A DNA stretch of 64,000 nt from Streptomyces sp. A012304 (GTDB lineage Bacteria; Actinomycetota; Actinomycetes; Streptomycetales; Streptomycetaceae). The translations under genes and the position numbers were made by a program. The notes beneath the pieces were generated by a model. That model was not told where the DNA came from. It was given only the letters and a program-made list of their open reading frames with translations, and ran no database searches. Positions within the stretch are counted from its first letter, which is position 1, and each line of letters begins with the position of its first letter. Positions 57,083 through 64,000 of the stretch are shown piece after piece. The stretch spans positions 233,344-297,343 of the forward strand of contig NZ_BQUN01000057.1 in the NCBI RefSeq assembly GCF_026008495.1, given 5' to 3'.

Positions 57083-58393
57083 ATGACGGGTGTGGGCGTG
57101 GTGGTGGACGAGGTCGAGGCGGTGGCCGTGGACGGGCTGCGGTGGCTGCTGGGGGCGGCCCGGGACACCGGGGGCGGGGGGCTCGGCTGGCCCTCCCGGC
57201 CCTCGGACACGGCGGTCCGGCCGATGCTCTACGACGGGACCGCCGGGATCGTGCCGGTGCTGCTGGAGGCGCGGCGGCACTTCGGGGACGACACCTACGG
57301 CGACACCGCGCTGCGGGCGGCGCGCAGCCTCGTCACCGCCGTCGAGGAGTGCCGGGACGACTCGCTGTACTTCGGCCGCACGGGCGTGGCGCTCGCGCTG
57401 CGGGCCGTCCACCGGGAGCTGGGCGACGGGGCGGCCGGTGCCGCGGCCGGCCGGGCCCTCGAGCGGGTGCGGGCGGATTTCGACGGAACCCGCTGGGGTG
57501 AGCTGTTCGAGCTGATGGGCGGCAACGCGGGCATCGGGCTGGGGGCGCTGGCGGCCGGTGACGCCGAGCTCGCCGTGCTCGCGCTGGAGCCGTACGCGCG
57601 GACGGCCGAGGAGACGCCGGCGGGTGTGCGGTGGGCGCACCGGTTGGGCATCGAGTCGCGGCTGCACCACCTCTCGCACGGCACGCTCGGCATCGTGTAC
57701 GCGCTGGCCGCCGTCGGCACGGCCACCGGCCGGTCGGATCTGGTTGAGCTGGCGCGGGCCGGCGCCGCGGACGTCGTGTCGCTCGACGAGGCGGGTCCGG
57801 ACGGTTTCCTGGTGCCGCACTCCGACCCGCAGTACCTGCCCGACCGGATCGAGCGTCACAGCTACGGCTGGTGCCACGGGCCGGCCGGCGACGCCCAGGT
57901 CTTCCGGCTGCTGCGGGACGTGCTGGCCGAGCCCGGGTGGGCGGACCTCGCCGACCGCTGCTGGCACACGGTCACCAGGTCGGGGCTGCCGGCCCGGCTG
58001 CGGCCCGGCTTCTGGGACAACAACGGCCGCTGCTGCGGCACGGCGGGTGTGCTGGCACTGGCCTGCGACCGGATCGCCGAGCGGGGCGACGCCCCGCACT
58101 TCGCCCAGGTGCTGGTCGCGGACCTGCTCGCCCGGGCGACCCGGGACGCCGCCGGCGCGCGCTGGTCCAACGTCGAGCACCGGGCCACCCCGAGCACGCT
58201 GGAGCCGCGCCCCGGCTGGGCGATGGGCAACGCGGGCATCGTGCGCGAGCTGCTGCGGTTCGTCCGGCTGAGCGAGGCGGACGATCCGCACTACGCGTTC
58301 GTCTGGCCGGACCAGCCGCCGGTGCGCCGGCTCATGGCCGGGCTTCAGGCGACGGAGCCGACCCGGACCGCCGGCACCGATGTGATGTCGTGA
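57083..58393 (+). CDS. stand-alone LanC-like protein with Cys-Cys zinc site
   Basis: This 436-residue protein has the double alpha-barrel pattern of LanC cyclases: LYDGTAGIVPVL, LMGGNAGIGLGAL, HHLSHGTLGIVYAL, GWCHGPAGDAQ (C264) and NNGRCCGTAGVL (C317, C318), AMGNAGIV. In typical LanC the third zinc ligand is His (CHG); here it is Cys (CCG), as in the ProcM-type enzymes with a three-Cys site. No lanthipeptide dehydratase, precursor peptide or transporter gene is adjacent. The substrate is unknown. It overlaps the convergent XdhC gene by 49 bp. Confidence 0.82.
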   Translation: MTGVGVVVDEVEAVAVDGLRWLLGAARDTGGGGLGWPSRPSDTAVRPMLYDGTAGIVPVLLEARRHFGDDTYGDTALRAARSLVTAVEECRDDSLYFGRTGVALALRAVHRELGDGAAGAAAGRALERVRADFDGTRWGELFELMGGNAGIGLGALAAGDAELAVLALEPYARTAEETPAGVRWAHRLGIESRLHHLSHGTLGIVYALAAVGTATGRSDLVELARAGAADVVSLDEAGPDGFLVPHSDPQYLPDRIERHSYGWCHGPAGDAQVFRLLRDVLAEPGWADLADRCWHTVTRSGLPARLRPGFWDNNGRCCGTAGVLALACDRIAERGDAPHFAQVLVADLLARATRDAAGARWSNVEHRATPSTLEPRPGWAMGNAGIVRELLRFVRLSEADDPHYAFVWPDQPPVRRLMAGLQATEPTRTAGTDVMS

Positions 58394-59496
58394 TGGATCG
58401 GTGTGTGCGCGCCGGTCAGCGACACGCCGCTGCCGCCGCGCCGGGCGGCGACGATCTCCGCGGCGATCGACAGCGCCGTCTCCTCGGGGGTACGGGCGCC
58501 CAGGTCGAGGCCGATGGGTGAGCGCAGCCGCGCCAGTTCCAGCTCGGTGACGCCCACCGCGCGCAGCCGCTCGTTACGGTCGAGGTGGGTGCGGCGGGAG
58601 CCCATGGCGCCGACGTAGGCGACCGGCAGGCGCAGCGCGAGCCGCAGCAGGGGCACGTCGAACTTGGCGTCGTGGGTGAGCACGCACAGCACGGTCCGCG
58701 CGTCCACCCGGGTGCGCTCCAGGTACCGGTGCGGCCACTCGACGACGACCTCGTCGGCCTCGGGGAAGCGGGCCCGCGTGGCGAACACCGGGCGCGCGTC
58801 GCACACGGTGACGTGGTGGCCGAGGAACTTGCCGACGCGTACCAGGGCCGCCGCGAAGTCGACGGCGCCGAAGACGATCATGCGGGGCGGGGGCACGGAG
58901 GACTCGACGAGGACGGTGAGCGGGGCGCCGCAGCGCGACCCCTGTTCGCCGATCTCCAGGGTGCCGGTGCGGCCGGCGTCGAGGAGGGCGCCGGCCTCGG
59001 CGACGACCGTGCGGTCCAGTTCGGGGTGGGCGCCGAAGCCGCCGTCGTGGGAGCCGTCGGGGCGGACGAGGAGCGCGCGGCCGACGAGGTCGGCGGGGCC
59101 CCGGACGATCCGGGCGAGGGCCGCTGCCCCGCCGCCCGCGGCGGCGGCGAGCGCGGCCGTGACGACCGGGCGGGCGGGGTCGTCCGCCCGTACCGGCACC
59201 ACGAGGATGTCGATGACGCCGCCGCAGGTCAGGCCGACGGCGAAGGCGTCGTCGTCGCTGTAGCCGAAGCGCTCGAAGACCGGCTCGCCGTCCGTCAGCG
59301 CCTGCCGGCACAGCTCGTACACCGCGCCCTCCACACAGCCGCCGGAGACCGAGCCGACCGCCGTGCCGTCGGCGTCCACCGCGAGGGCGGCGCCGGGCTG
59401 ACGGGGCGCGCTGCCGCCGACGGCCACCACGGTGGCCACGGCGAAGTCACGGCCCTGCTCGACCCACCGGTTCAGCTCCTCGGCGATGTCCAGCAT
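58345..59496 (-). CDS. xdhC: XdhC family protein
   Basis: This 383-residue accessory protein for molybdenum hydroxylases has an N-terminal XdhC/CoxI domain (DIAEELNRWVEQGRDFAVATVV, GSVSGGCVEGAVYELC) and a C-terminal Rossmann domain (MIVFGAVDFAAALVRVGKFLG, VVEWPHRYLERT). It binds molybdenum cofactor and is needed to insert the sulfurated cofactor in xanthine dehydrogenase. It is the last gene of the xdh operon, 58 bp after the permease gene. Confidence 0.92.
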   Translation of the reverse strand: MLDIAEELNRWVEQGRDFAVATVVAVGGSAPRQPGAALAVDADGTAVGSVSGGCVEGAVYELCRQALTDGEPVFERFGYSDDDAFAVGLTCGGVIDILVVPVRADDPARPVVTAALAAAAGGGAAALARIVRGPADLVGRALLVRPDGSHDGGFGAHPELDRTVVAEAGALLDAGRTGTLEIGEQGSRCGAPLTVLVESSVPPPRMIVFGAVDFAAALVRVGKFLGHHVTVCDARPVFATRARFPEADEVVVEWPHRYLERTRVDARTVLCVLTHDAKFDVPLLRLALRLPVAYVGAMGSRRTHLDRNERLRAVGVTELELARLRSPIGLDLGARTPEETALSIAAEIVAARRGGSGVSLTGAHTPIHHDITSVPAVRVGSVA

Positions 59497-59554
59497 GTCT
59501 CGGTCTCCTTGTCTGCGGTCGTGCGGAGGGTCGGGGAGAGGGGCTGGGAGAGGT

Positions 59555-61012
59555 CTAGTGGACGCCGAGCCAGCTCTCGATGGGGTCGAGGGCGAAGTAG
59601 ACCAGGAAGATCACGGTCAGCCCCCACATGAAGGCGCCGATCTCCCGTGCCCTGCCCTGTGCGGCCTTGACGGCGGCGTACGAGATGACGCCGCCGGCGA
59701 CACCCGCGGTGATCGAGTACGTGAACGGCATGATGACGACGGTCAGGAAGACGGGGATCGCGGTGGCCCGGTCGGCCCAGTCGACGTGCCGGGCGTTCAT
59801 CATCATCATGGCGCCGATGACCACCAGCGCCGCGGCGGCGACCTCGCCCGGGACGATCGCGGTCAGCGGGGTGAAGAAGAGACAGGCCGCGAAGAGCAGG
59901 CCGGTGACCACCGAGGAGAGGCCGGTGCGGGCGCCCTCGCCCACGCCCGTCGCGGACTCGACGAACACCGTCTGGCCGGACGCGCCCGACACACCGCCGA
60001 TCGCCCCGCCGGCGCCGTCGATGAACAGCGCCTTGGACAGGCCCGGCATACGGCCCTTGTCGTCGGCGAGCCGCGCCTCGGTGCCGACGCCGATGATGGT
60101 GGCCATCGCGTCGAAGAACCCGGCGAGCACCAGTGTGAACACGATCATGCCGACGGTCATCGCGCCGACCTCGCCCCAGCCGCCGAACTCGACGTGCCCG
60201 AAGAGCGAGAAGTCCGGCATCGAGACGGCGCCGCCGTGCAGTTCGGGGGCGCCGCTCGCCCACTGCTTCGGGTCGATGACCCCGAGTGCGTTGAGGACGA
60301 CGGCGAGCACGGTCCCGCCGACGACGCCGATCAGGATCGCGCCGGGGACGCCGCGCGCCTGGAGCATGAAGATCGCGAGGAGGGTGACGGCGAAGAGCAG
60401 CACCGGCCAGCCGGCCAGCTCGCCCGTGGGGCCGAGCGACACGGGCGTCGCCTCGCCCCGGTGCACGAAGCCGGCCTTGTAGAAGCCGATCAGGGCGATG
60501 AACAGGCCGATGCCCATGGTGATCGCGTGCTTGAGCGCGAGCGGGATCGCGTTCATGATCATCTCGCGGAGGCCGGTGACGACGAGCAGCATGATGACGA
60601 CGCCGTACATCACGCACATGCCCATCGCCTGCGGCCAGGTCATCCGCGGGGCGACCTGGGAGGCGAGGACGCCGGAGACGGACAGGCCGGCGGCGAGCGC
60701 GAGCGGCACCTTGCCGACGAAGCCCATCAGCAGGGTGGTGAGCGCCGCGGCGAACGCGGTCGCGGTGATCAGCGCCTGCTGGCCGAGGGTGTTCCCGGCG
60801 GCGTCCTCGCCGGACAGGATCAGGGGGTTGAGCAGCAGGATGTACGCCATCGCCATGAAGGTGGTGACGCCGCCGCGCACCTCACGCGCGATCGAGCTGC
60901 CCCGCGGGGATATGTGGAAGTACCGGTCGAGCCAGGATCTGCCGGCCGGGACGCGGGTGCCGTCGCCCGCGTCCTCGGCGGTGTTCCTGGGCTCCAGTGA
61001 CTGCTGGGTCAT
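59555..61012 (-). CDS. NCS2/AzgA-type purine permease
   Basis: This 485-residue membrane protein of the AzgA-like NCS2 subfamily starts at ATG 61012 with GGGAG upstream. Motifs are EVRGGVTTFMAMAYILLLNPLI, LAAGLSVSGVLASQVA and the conserved FDAMATIIGVGTEARLADDKG. It imports hypoxanthine, xanthine, guanine or adenine with protons. Its position within the xdh operon between the molybdopterin subunit and XdhC indicates that it supplies purine to xanthine dehydrogenase. Confidence 0.92.
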   Translation of the reverse strand: MTQQSLEPRNTAEDAGDGTRVPAGRSWLDRYFHISPRGSSIAREVRGGVTTFMAMAYILLLNPLILSGEDAAGNTLGQQALITATAFAAALTTLLMGFVGKVPLALAAGLSVSGVLASQVAPRMTWPQAMGMCVMYGVVIMLLVVTGLREMIMNAIPLALKHAITMGIGLFIALIGFYKAGFVHRGEATPVSLGPTGELAGWPVLLFAVTLLAIFMLQARGVPGAILIGVVGGTVLAVVLNALGVIDPKQWASGAPELHGGAVSMPDFSLFGHVEFGGWGEVGAMTVGMIVFTLVLAGFFDAMATIIGVGTEARLADDKGRMPGLSKALFIDGAGGAIGGVSGASGQTVFVESATGVGEGARTGLSSVVTGLLFAACLFFTPLTAIVPGEVAAAALVVIGAMMMMNARHVDWADRATAIPVFLTVVIMPFTYSITAGVAGGVISYAAVKAAQGRAREIGAFMWGLTVIFLVYFALDPIESWLGVH

Positions 61013-61137
61013 GGTGCCGTCTCCCAAGTTTCAACGGGGGTTGGGATGTGCACGACCCGGGGGACGGCCCGAGACGAACGGTGGGTGCTCCGGGCGGCGC
61101 GGAGTGTGTGACGTTCCGTGCGCCGCCCGGCGATCTG

Positions 61138-63522
61138 TCAGGCGGTACCGGTCAGATGCTCCGGCCGTACCGGTGTCCTGTTCAGCTCCAGGCCCGTCGC
61201 GTTCCGGATGGCGGCCAGGACCGCCGGGGTCGACGACAGGGTGGGGGCCTCGCCGACGCCGCGCAGCCCGTACGGGGCGTGGTCGTCGGCGAGTTCGAGG
61301 ACGTCGACGGGGATGGTCGGCGTGTCGAGGATGGTGGGGATGAGGTAGTCCGTGAAGGAGGGGTTCTTCACCTTCGCCGTCTTCGGGTCGACGATGATCT
61401 CCTCCATGACGGCCACGCCCAGCCCCTGGGTCGTGCCGCCCTGGATCTGGCCGAGGACGGACAGCGGGTTGAGCGCCTTGCCGACGTCCTGGGCGCAGGC
61501 CAGCTCGACGACCTTCACCAGGCCCAGCTCGGTGTCGACCTCGACGACCGCGCGGTGGGCGGCGAAGGAGTACTGCACGTGCCCGTTGCCCTGGCCGGTG
61601 CGCAGGTCGAAGGGCTCGGTCGGCCGGTGCCGCCACTCCTCCTCGACCTCCACGGCCTCGTCGCCGAGGACGTCCGCCAGGTCGGCGAGCACCTCGCCGC
61701 CGTCGGTGACGACCTTGCCGCCCTCCAGCAGCAGCTCGGCGGTGGCCCAGGCCGGGTGGTGGGAGCCGAACTTGCGGCGCCCGGTCTCCAGCACCTTCTC
61801 CCGCACCAGCTCGCAGGCGTTCTTCACGGCGCCACCGGTGACGTACGTCTGCCGTGAGGCCGACGTCGAGCCGGCGCTGCCGACCCGGGTGTCCGCCGGG
61901 TGGATGGTCACCTGGGTGACGCCCAGCTCGGTGCGGGCGATCTGCGCGTGGACGGTGACGCCGCCCTGGCCGACCTCCGCCATCGCGGTGTGCACGGTCG
62001 CCACGGGCTCGCCGCCGACGACCTCCACGCGCACCCGCGCCGTCGAGTAGTCGTCGAAGCCCTCGGAGAAGCCGACGTTCTTGATGCCGACCGCGTAGCC
62101 GACACCCCGTACGACGCCTTCGCCGTGCGTGGTGTTGGACAGGCCGCCGGGCAGCTGCCGTACGTCGGCGCCCTCGCTGCTCTCCCACTGGCGCTCCGGC
62201 GGCATCGGCATCGCCTTGACCCGGCGCAGGAGCTCGGCGACGGGTGCCGGCGAGTCCACCGGCTGGCCCGTCGGCATGAGCGTGCCCTGTTCCATGGCGT
62301 TGAGCTGCCGGAACTCCACCGGGTCCAGGCCGAGTTCCTTCGCCACCTTGTCCATCTGCGCCTCGTAGGCGAAGCACGCCTGGACCGCGCCGAAGCCGCG
62401 CATCGCGCCGCAGGGCGGGTTGTTGGTGTAGAGGGCGATGGCCTCGATGTCGACGTCGTCGACCTTGTACGGGCCGATGCCGAGCGAGGAGGCGTTGCCG
62501 ACCACGGCCGGGGAGGCGGAGGCGTACGCGCCGCCGTCCAGGACGATCCGGCACTTGACGTGCGTCAGCTTGCCGTCCCTGGTCGCCCCGTGCTCGTAGT
62601 ACAGGCGGGCCGGGTGGCGGTGGACGTGCCCGAAGAAGGACTCGAAGCGGTTGTAGACGATCTTGACGGGCTTGCCGGTGCGCAGCGCCAGCAGGCAGGC
62701 GTGGATCTGCATCGACAGGTCCTCGCGGCCGCCGAACGCGCCGCCGACACCGGCCAGCGTCATCCGCACCTTCTCCGGCGGCAGCCCGAGGACGGGCGCG
62801 ATCTGCCGCAGGTCGGAGTGGAGCCACTGGGTGGCGATGTAGAGGTGGACGCCGCCGTCCTCCTCCGGCACGGCGAGGCCGGACTCGGGGCCGAGGAAGG
62901 CCTGGTCCTGCATGCCGAAGCGGTACTCGCCCCTGACGATGACGTCGGCCCGCCCGGCGGCCGCGGCCGCGTCGCCGCGGACGATCGGCTGGCGGTGGAC
63001 GATGTTGGGGTGCGGGACGTGGCCGCTGTGGTGGTCGGTGCGGTTCTCGTGGACGAGGATCGCGTCCGGGGCGGTCGCGGAGGCCTCGTCGGTGACGACC
63101 GGCAGTTCGCGGTACTCCACCTTGATCCTGGCGGCGGCCCGGCGGGCGGTCTCCGGGTGGTCGGCGGCGACGATCGCGACCGGCTCGCCGTGGTGGCGGA
63201 CCTTGCCGTGCGCGAGGACCGGGGTGTCCTGGATCTCCAGGCCGTAGTGCTTCACGTCGGTCGGCAGGTCGTCGTAGGTCAGGACGGCGTACACGCCGGG
63301 GAGAGCCAGGGCCTCGGAGGTGTCGATCGAGACGATCTCGGCGTGGGCGACGGTGGAGCGCAGGATCTGCCCCCACAGCATGTCCTCGTGCCACATGTCG
63401 GACGAGTAGGCGAACTCGCCGGTGACCTTCAGGGTGCCGTCCGGGCGGAGCGTGGACTCTCCGATGCCGCCCTTGGTCTGCGAGCCCTGGGTGATTTTCG
63501 TGGGAGCGCCGTTGGCCGGCAT
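61138..63522 (-). CDS. xanthine dehydrogenase molybdopterin-binding subunit
   Basis: This 794-residue subunit starts at ATG 63522 with GAGGGGG upstream. It contains the family's ald_Xan_dh N-terminal domain (TGEFAYSSDMWHEDMLWG) and cofactor-binding region (FGMQDQAFLGPES, GVGGAFGGREDLSMQIHA, PPCGAMRGFG). The catalytic Glu is in GVGEAPTLSS near the C-terminus. It oxidises hypoxanthine/xanthine to urate. The 2Fe-2S subunit gene ends 2 bp upstream; the FAD subunit, if separate, would lie beyond the window edge. Confidence 0.95.
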   Translation of the reverse strand: MPANGAPTKITQGSQTKGGIGESTLRPDGTLKVTGEFAYSSDMWHEDMLWGQILRSTVAHAEIVSIDTSEALALPGVYAVLTYDDLPTDVKHYGLEIQDTPVLAHGKVRHHGEPVAIVAADHPETARRAAARIKVEYRELPVVTDEASATAPDAILVHENRTDHHSGHVPHPNIVHRQPIVRGDAAAAAGRADVIVRGEYRFGMQDQAFLGPESGLAVPEEDGGVHLYIATQWLHSDLRQIAPVLGLPPEKVRMTLAGVGGAFGGREDLSMQIHACLLALRTGKPVKIVYNRFESFFGHVHRHPARLYYEHGATRDGKLTHVKCRIVLDGGAYASASPAVVGNASSLGIGPYKVDDVDIEAIALYTNNPPCGAMRGFGAVQACFAYEAQMDKVAKELGLDPVEFRQLNAMEQGTLMPTGQPVDSPAPVAELLRRVKAMPMPPERQWESSEGADVRQLPGGLSNTTHGEGVVRGVGYAVGIKNVGFSEGFDDYSTARVRVEVVGGEPVATVHTAMAEVGQGGVTVHAQIARTELGVTQVTIHPADTRVGSAGSTSASRQTYVTGGAVKNACELVREKVLETGRRKFGSHHPAWATAELLLEGGKVVTDGGEVLADLADVLGDEAVEVEEEWRHRPTEPFDLRTGQGNGHVQYSFAAHRAVVEVDTELGLVKVVELACAQDVGKALNPLSVLGQIQGGTTQGLGVAVMEEIIVDPKTAKVKNPSFTDYLIPTILDTPTIPVDVLELADDHAPYGLRGVGEAPTLSSTPAVLAAIRNATGLELNRTPVRPEHLTGTA

Positions 63523-63524
63523 GG

Positions 63525-64000
63525 TCAGACCCCCTCGGACTGCCGGGCGGCCGCGAGGCGGACCGCGTCCATGATCTTCTCGTAGCCGGTGCAGCGGCAC
63601 AGGTTGCCCGAGAGCGCCTCGCGGATGTCCGCGTCCGACGGGTCGGGGTTGCGCTCCAGCATCTCGTCGGCGGCGACCAGCAGACCGGGCGTGCAGAAGC
63701 CGCACTGGACGGCGCCGGCGTCGATGAACGCCTGCTGGATCGGGGACAGCTCGGTGCCCTCGCCGGTCCGGGAGTCGGTGCCCCCGGCCGGTGACGCACC
63801 GCAGGCGCGCCGCCGGGCGTGGTCGGCCAGGCCCTCGACCGTGACGACGTCCCGGCCCTCGACCTGACCGGCCGCCACCAGGCAGGAGCACACGGGCACA
63901 CCGTCGAGGCGGACCGTGCAGGAGCCGCATTCGCCCTGTTCGCAGGCGTTCTTCGAACCCGGCAGCCCGAGCCGCTCGCGCAGCACGTACAGCAGGGACT
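63525..64000 (-). CDS. xanthine dehydrogenase 2Fe-2S subunit (5' end outside window)
   Basis: The visible 3' portion encodes [22 protein letters not shown], the plant-type 2Fe-2S loop, then CGFCTPG and the second cluster [14 protein letters not shown]. This is the small iron-sulfur subunit of the xanthine dehydrogenase/CO dehydrogenase type. The beginning of the gene lies beyond base 64000. An insert between the two clusters ([22 protein letters not shown]) is somewhat longer than usual. It is followed by the molybdopterin subunit with a 2-bp gap. Confidence 0.92.
   Translation of the reverse strand, partial: SLLYVLRERLGLPGSKNACEQGECGSCTVRLDGVPVCSCLVAAGQVEGRDVVTVEGLADHARRRACGASPAGGTDSRTGEGTELSPIQQAFIDAGAVQCGFCTPGLLVAADEMLERNPDPSDADIREALSGNLCRCTGYEKIMDAVRLAAARQSEGV

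Noticed and set aside
61031..63901. Long Arg/Pro-rich open frame overlapping the xanthine dehydrogenase genes
   Set aside because: It is a GC-frame shadow of the molybdopterin subunit, with no family motif.

Overview
The window is a high-GC actinobacterial chromosome segment and almost certainly Streptomyces. The reasons are the strong third-position GC bias, the many GTG starts, several apparently leaderless promoters, and the gene types present: a LAL-type LuxR regulator, YtrA-type GntR, class F sortase, secreted GH32/GH43 enzymes, orphan NIS siderophore synthetases and TIGR04222-like proteins. No rRNA, tRNA, CRISPR array or intact insertion sequence was seen. Both ends cut genes: an ABC ATPase gene runs off at base 1 and a xanthine dehydrogenase 2Fe-2S gene runs off at base 64000.

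Layout. 1-3354: a sulfur-type operon (amino-acid-family ABC transporter, GNAT, SsuD-like flavin monooxygenase) behind a leaderless 25-codon Cys-Cys leader peptide. 3401-4360: a decayed permease relic and a DUF488 gene. 4422-7570: two divergent IucA/IucC siderophore synthetases. 7613-9669: a VWA-protein pair. 9746-14457: an HxlR regulator with a divergent aminotransferase, then a TetR module controlling two tautomerase genes and an alcohol dehydrogenase through four related operators. 14484-18011: an SMI1/KNR4 protein, a truncated phosphatase, a thioesterase, and a low-GC mycothiol-type isomerase gene flanked by IS630-type transposase remnants. 18039-20547: a YtrA-regulated ABC exporter.

20899-30396 is a purine-ring and glyoxylate salvage island: 8-oxoguanine deaminase, uricase, HIU hydrolase and OHCU decarboxylase give allantoin; hydroxypyruvate isomerase, tartronate semialdehyde reductase and glyoxylate carboligase turn glyoxylate into glycerate. 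The gcl and hyi promoters share 5-5-5 palindromes (TTCCR-N5-YGGAA type), suggesting one IclR/AllR-like regulator. Allantoinase, allantoicase and that regulator are not in the window. The xanthine dehydrogenase operon at 58345-64000 (XdhC, purine permease, molybdopterin subunit, 2Fe-2S subunit) supplies urate, so both ends of the window serve purine catabolism.

31115-41901 holds two overlapping acyl-CoA synthetase genes opposite a GAF-LuxR regulator, a large LAL regulator, a secreted trypsin, an AlkZ-like winged-helix protein and a LacI regulator. 42245-50356 is a levan/fructose locus: secreted GH32 levanase with a nested duplicated module, fructokinase, an Frc-type ABC transporter (lipoprotein, permease, ATPase) and a LacI regulator, linked by TGTCAWCGATGACA operators. 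50478-51953 pairs a class F sortase with a His/Ser-rich surface protein carrying a repeated GGMHTGGGAL motif. 52153-55240 encodes two secreted GH43 arabinan-type enzymes. 55335-58393 has a GT2 glycosyltransferase, an SRPBCC protein and a stand-alone LanC-like protein with a ProcM-like Cys-Cys zinc site.

The most noteworthy signals are the leaderless Cys-Cys attenuator, the sortase/GGMHTGGGAL pair, the nested levanase module, the LanC-like protein without a visible precursor peptide, and several shared operator families.
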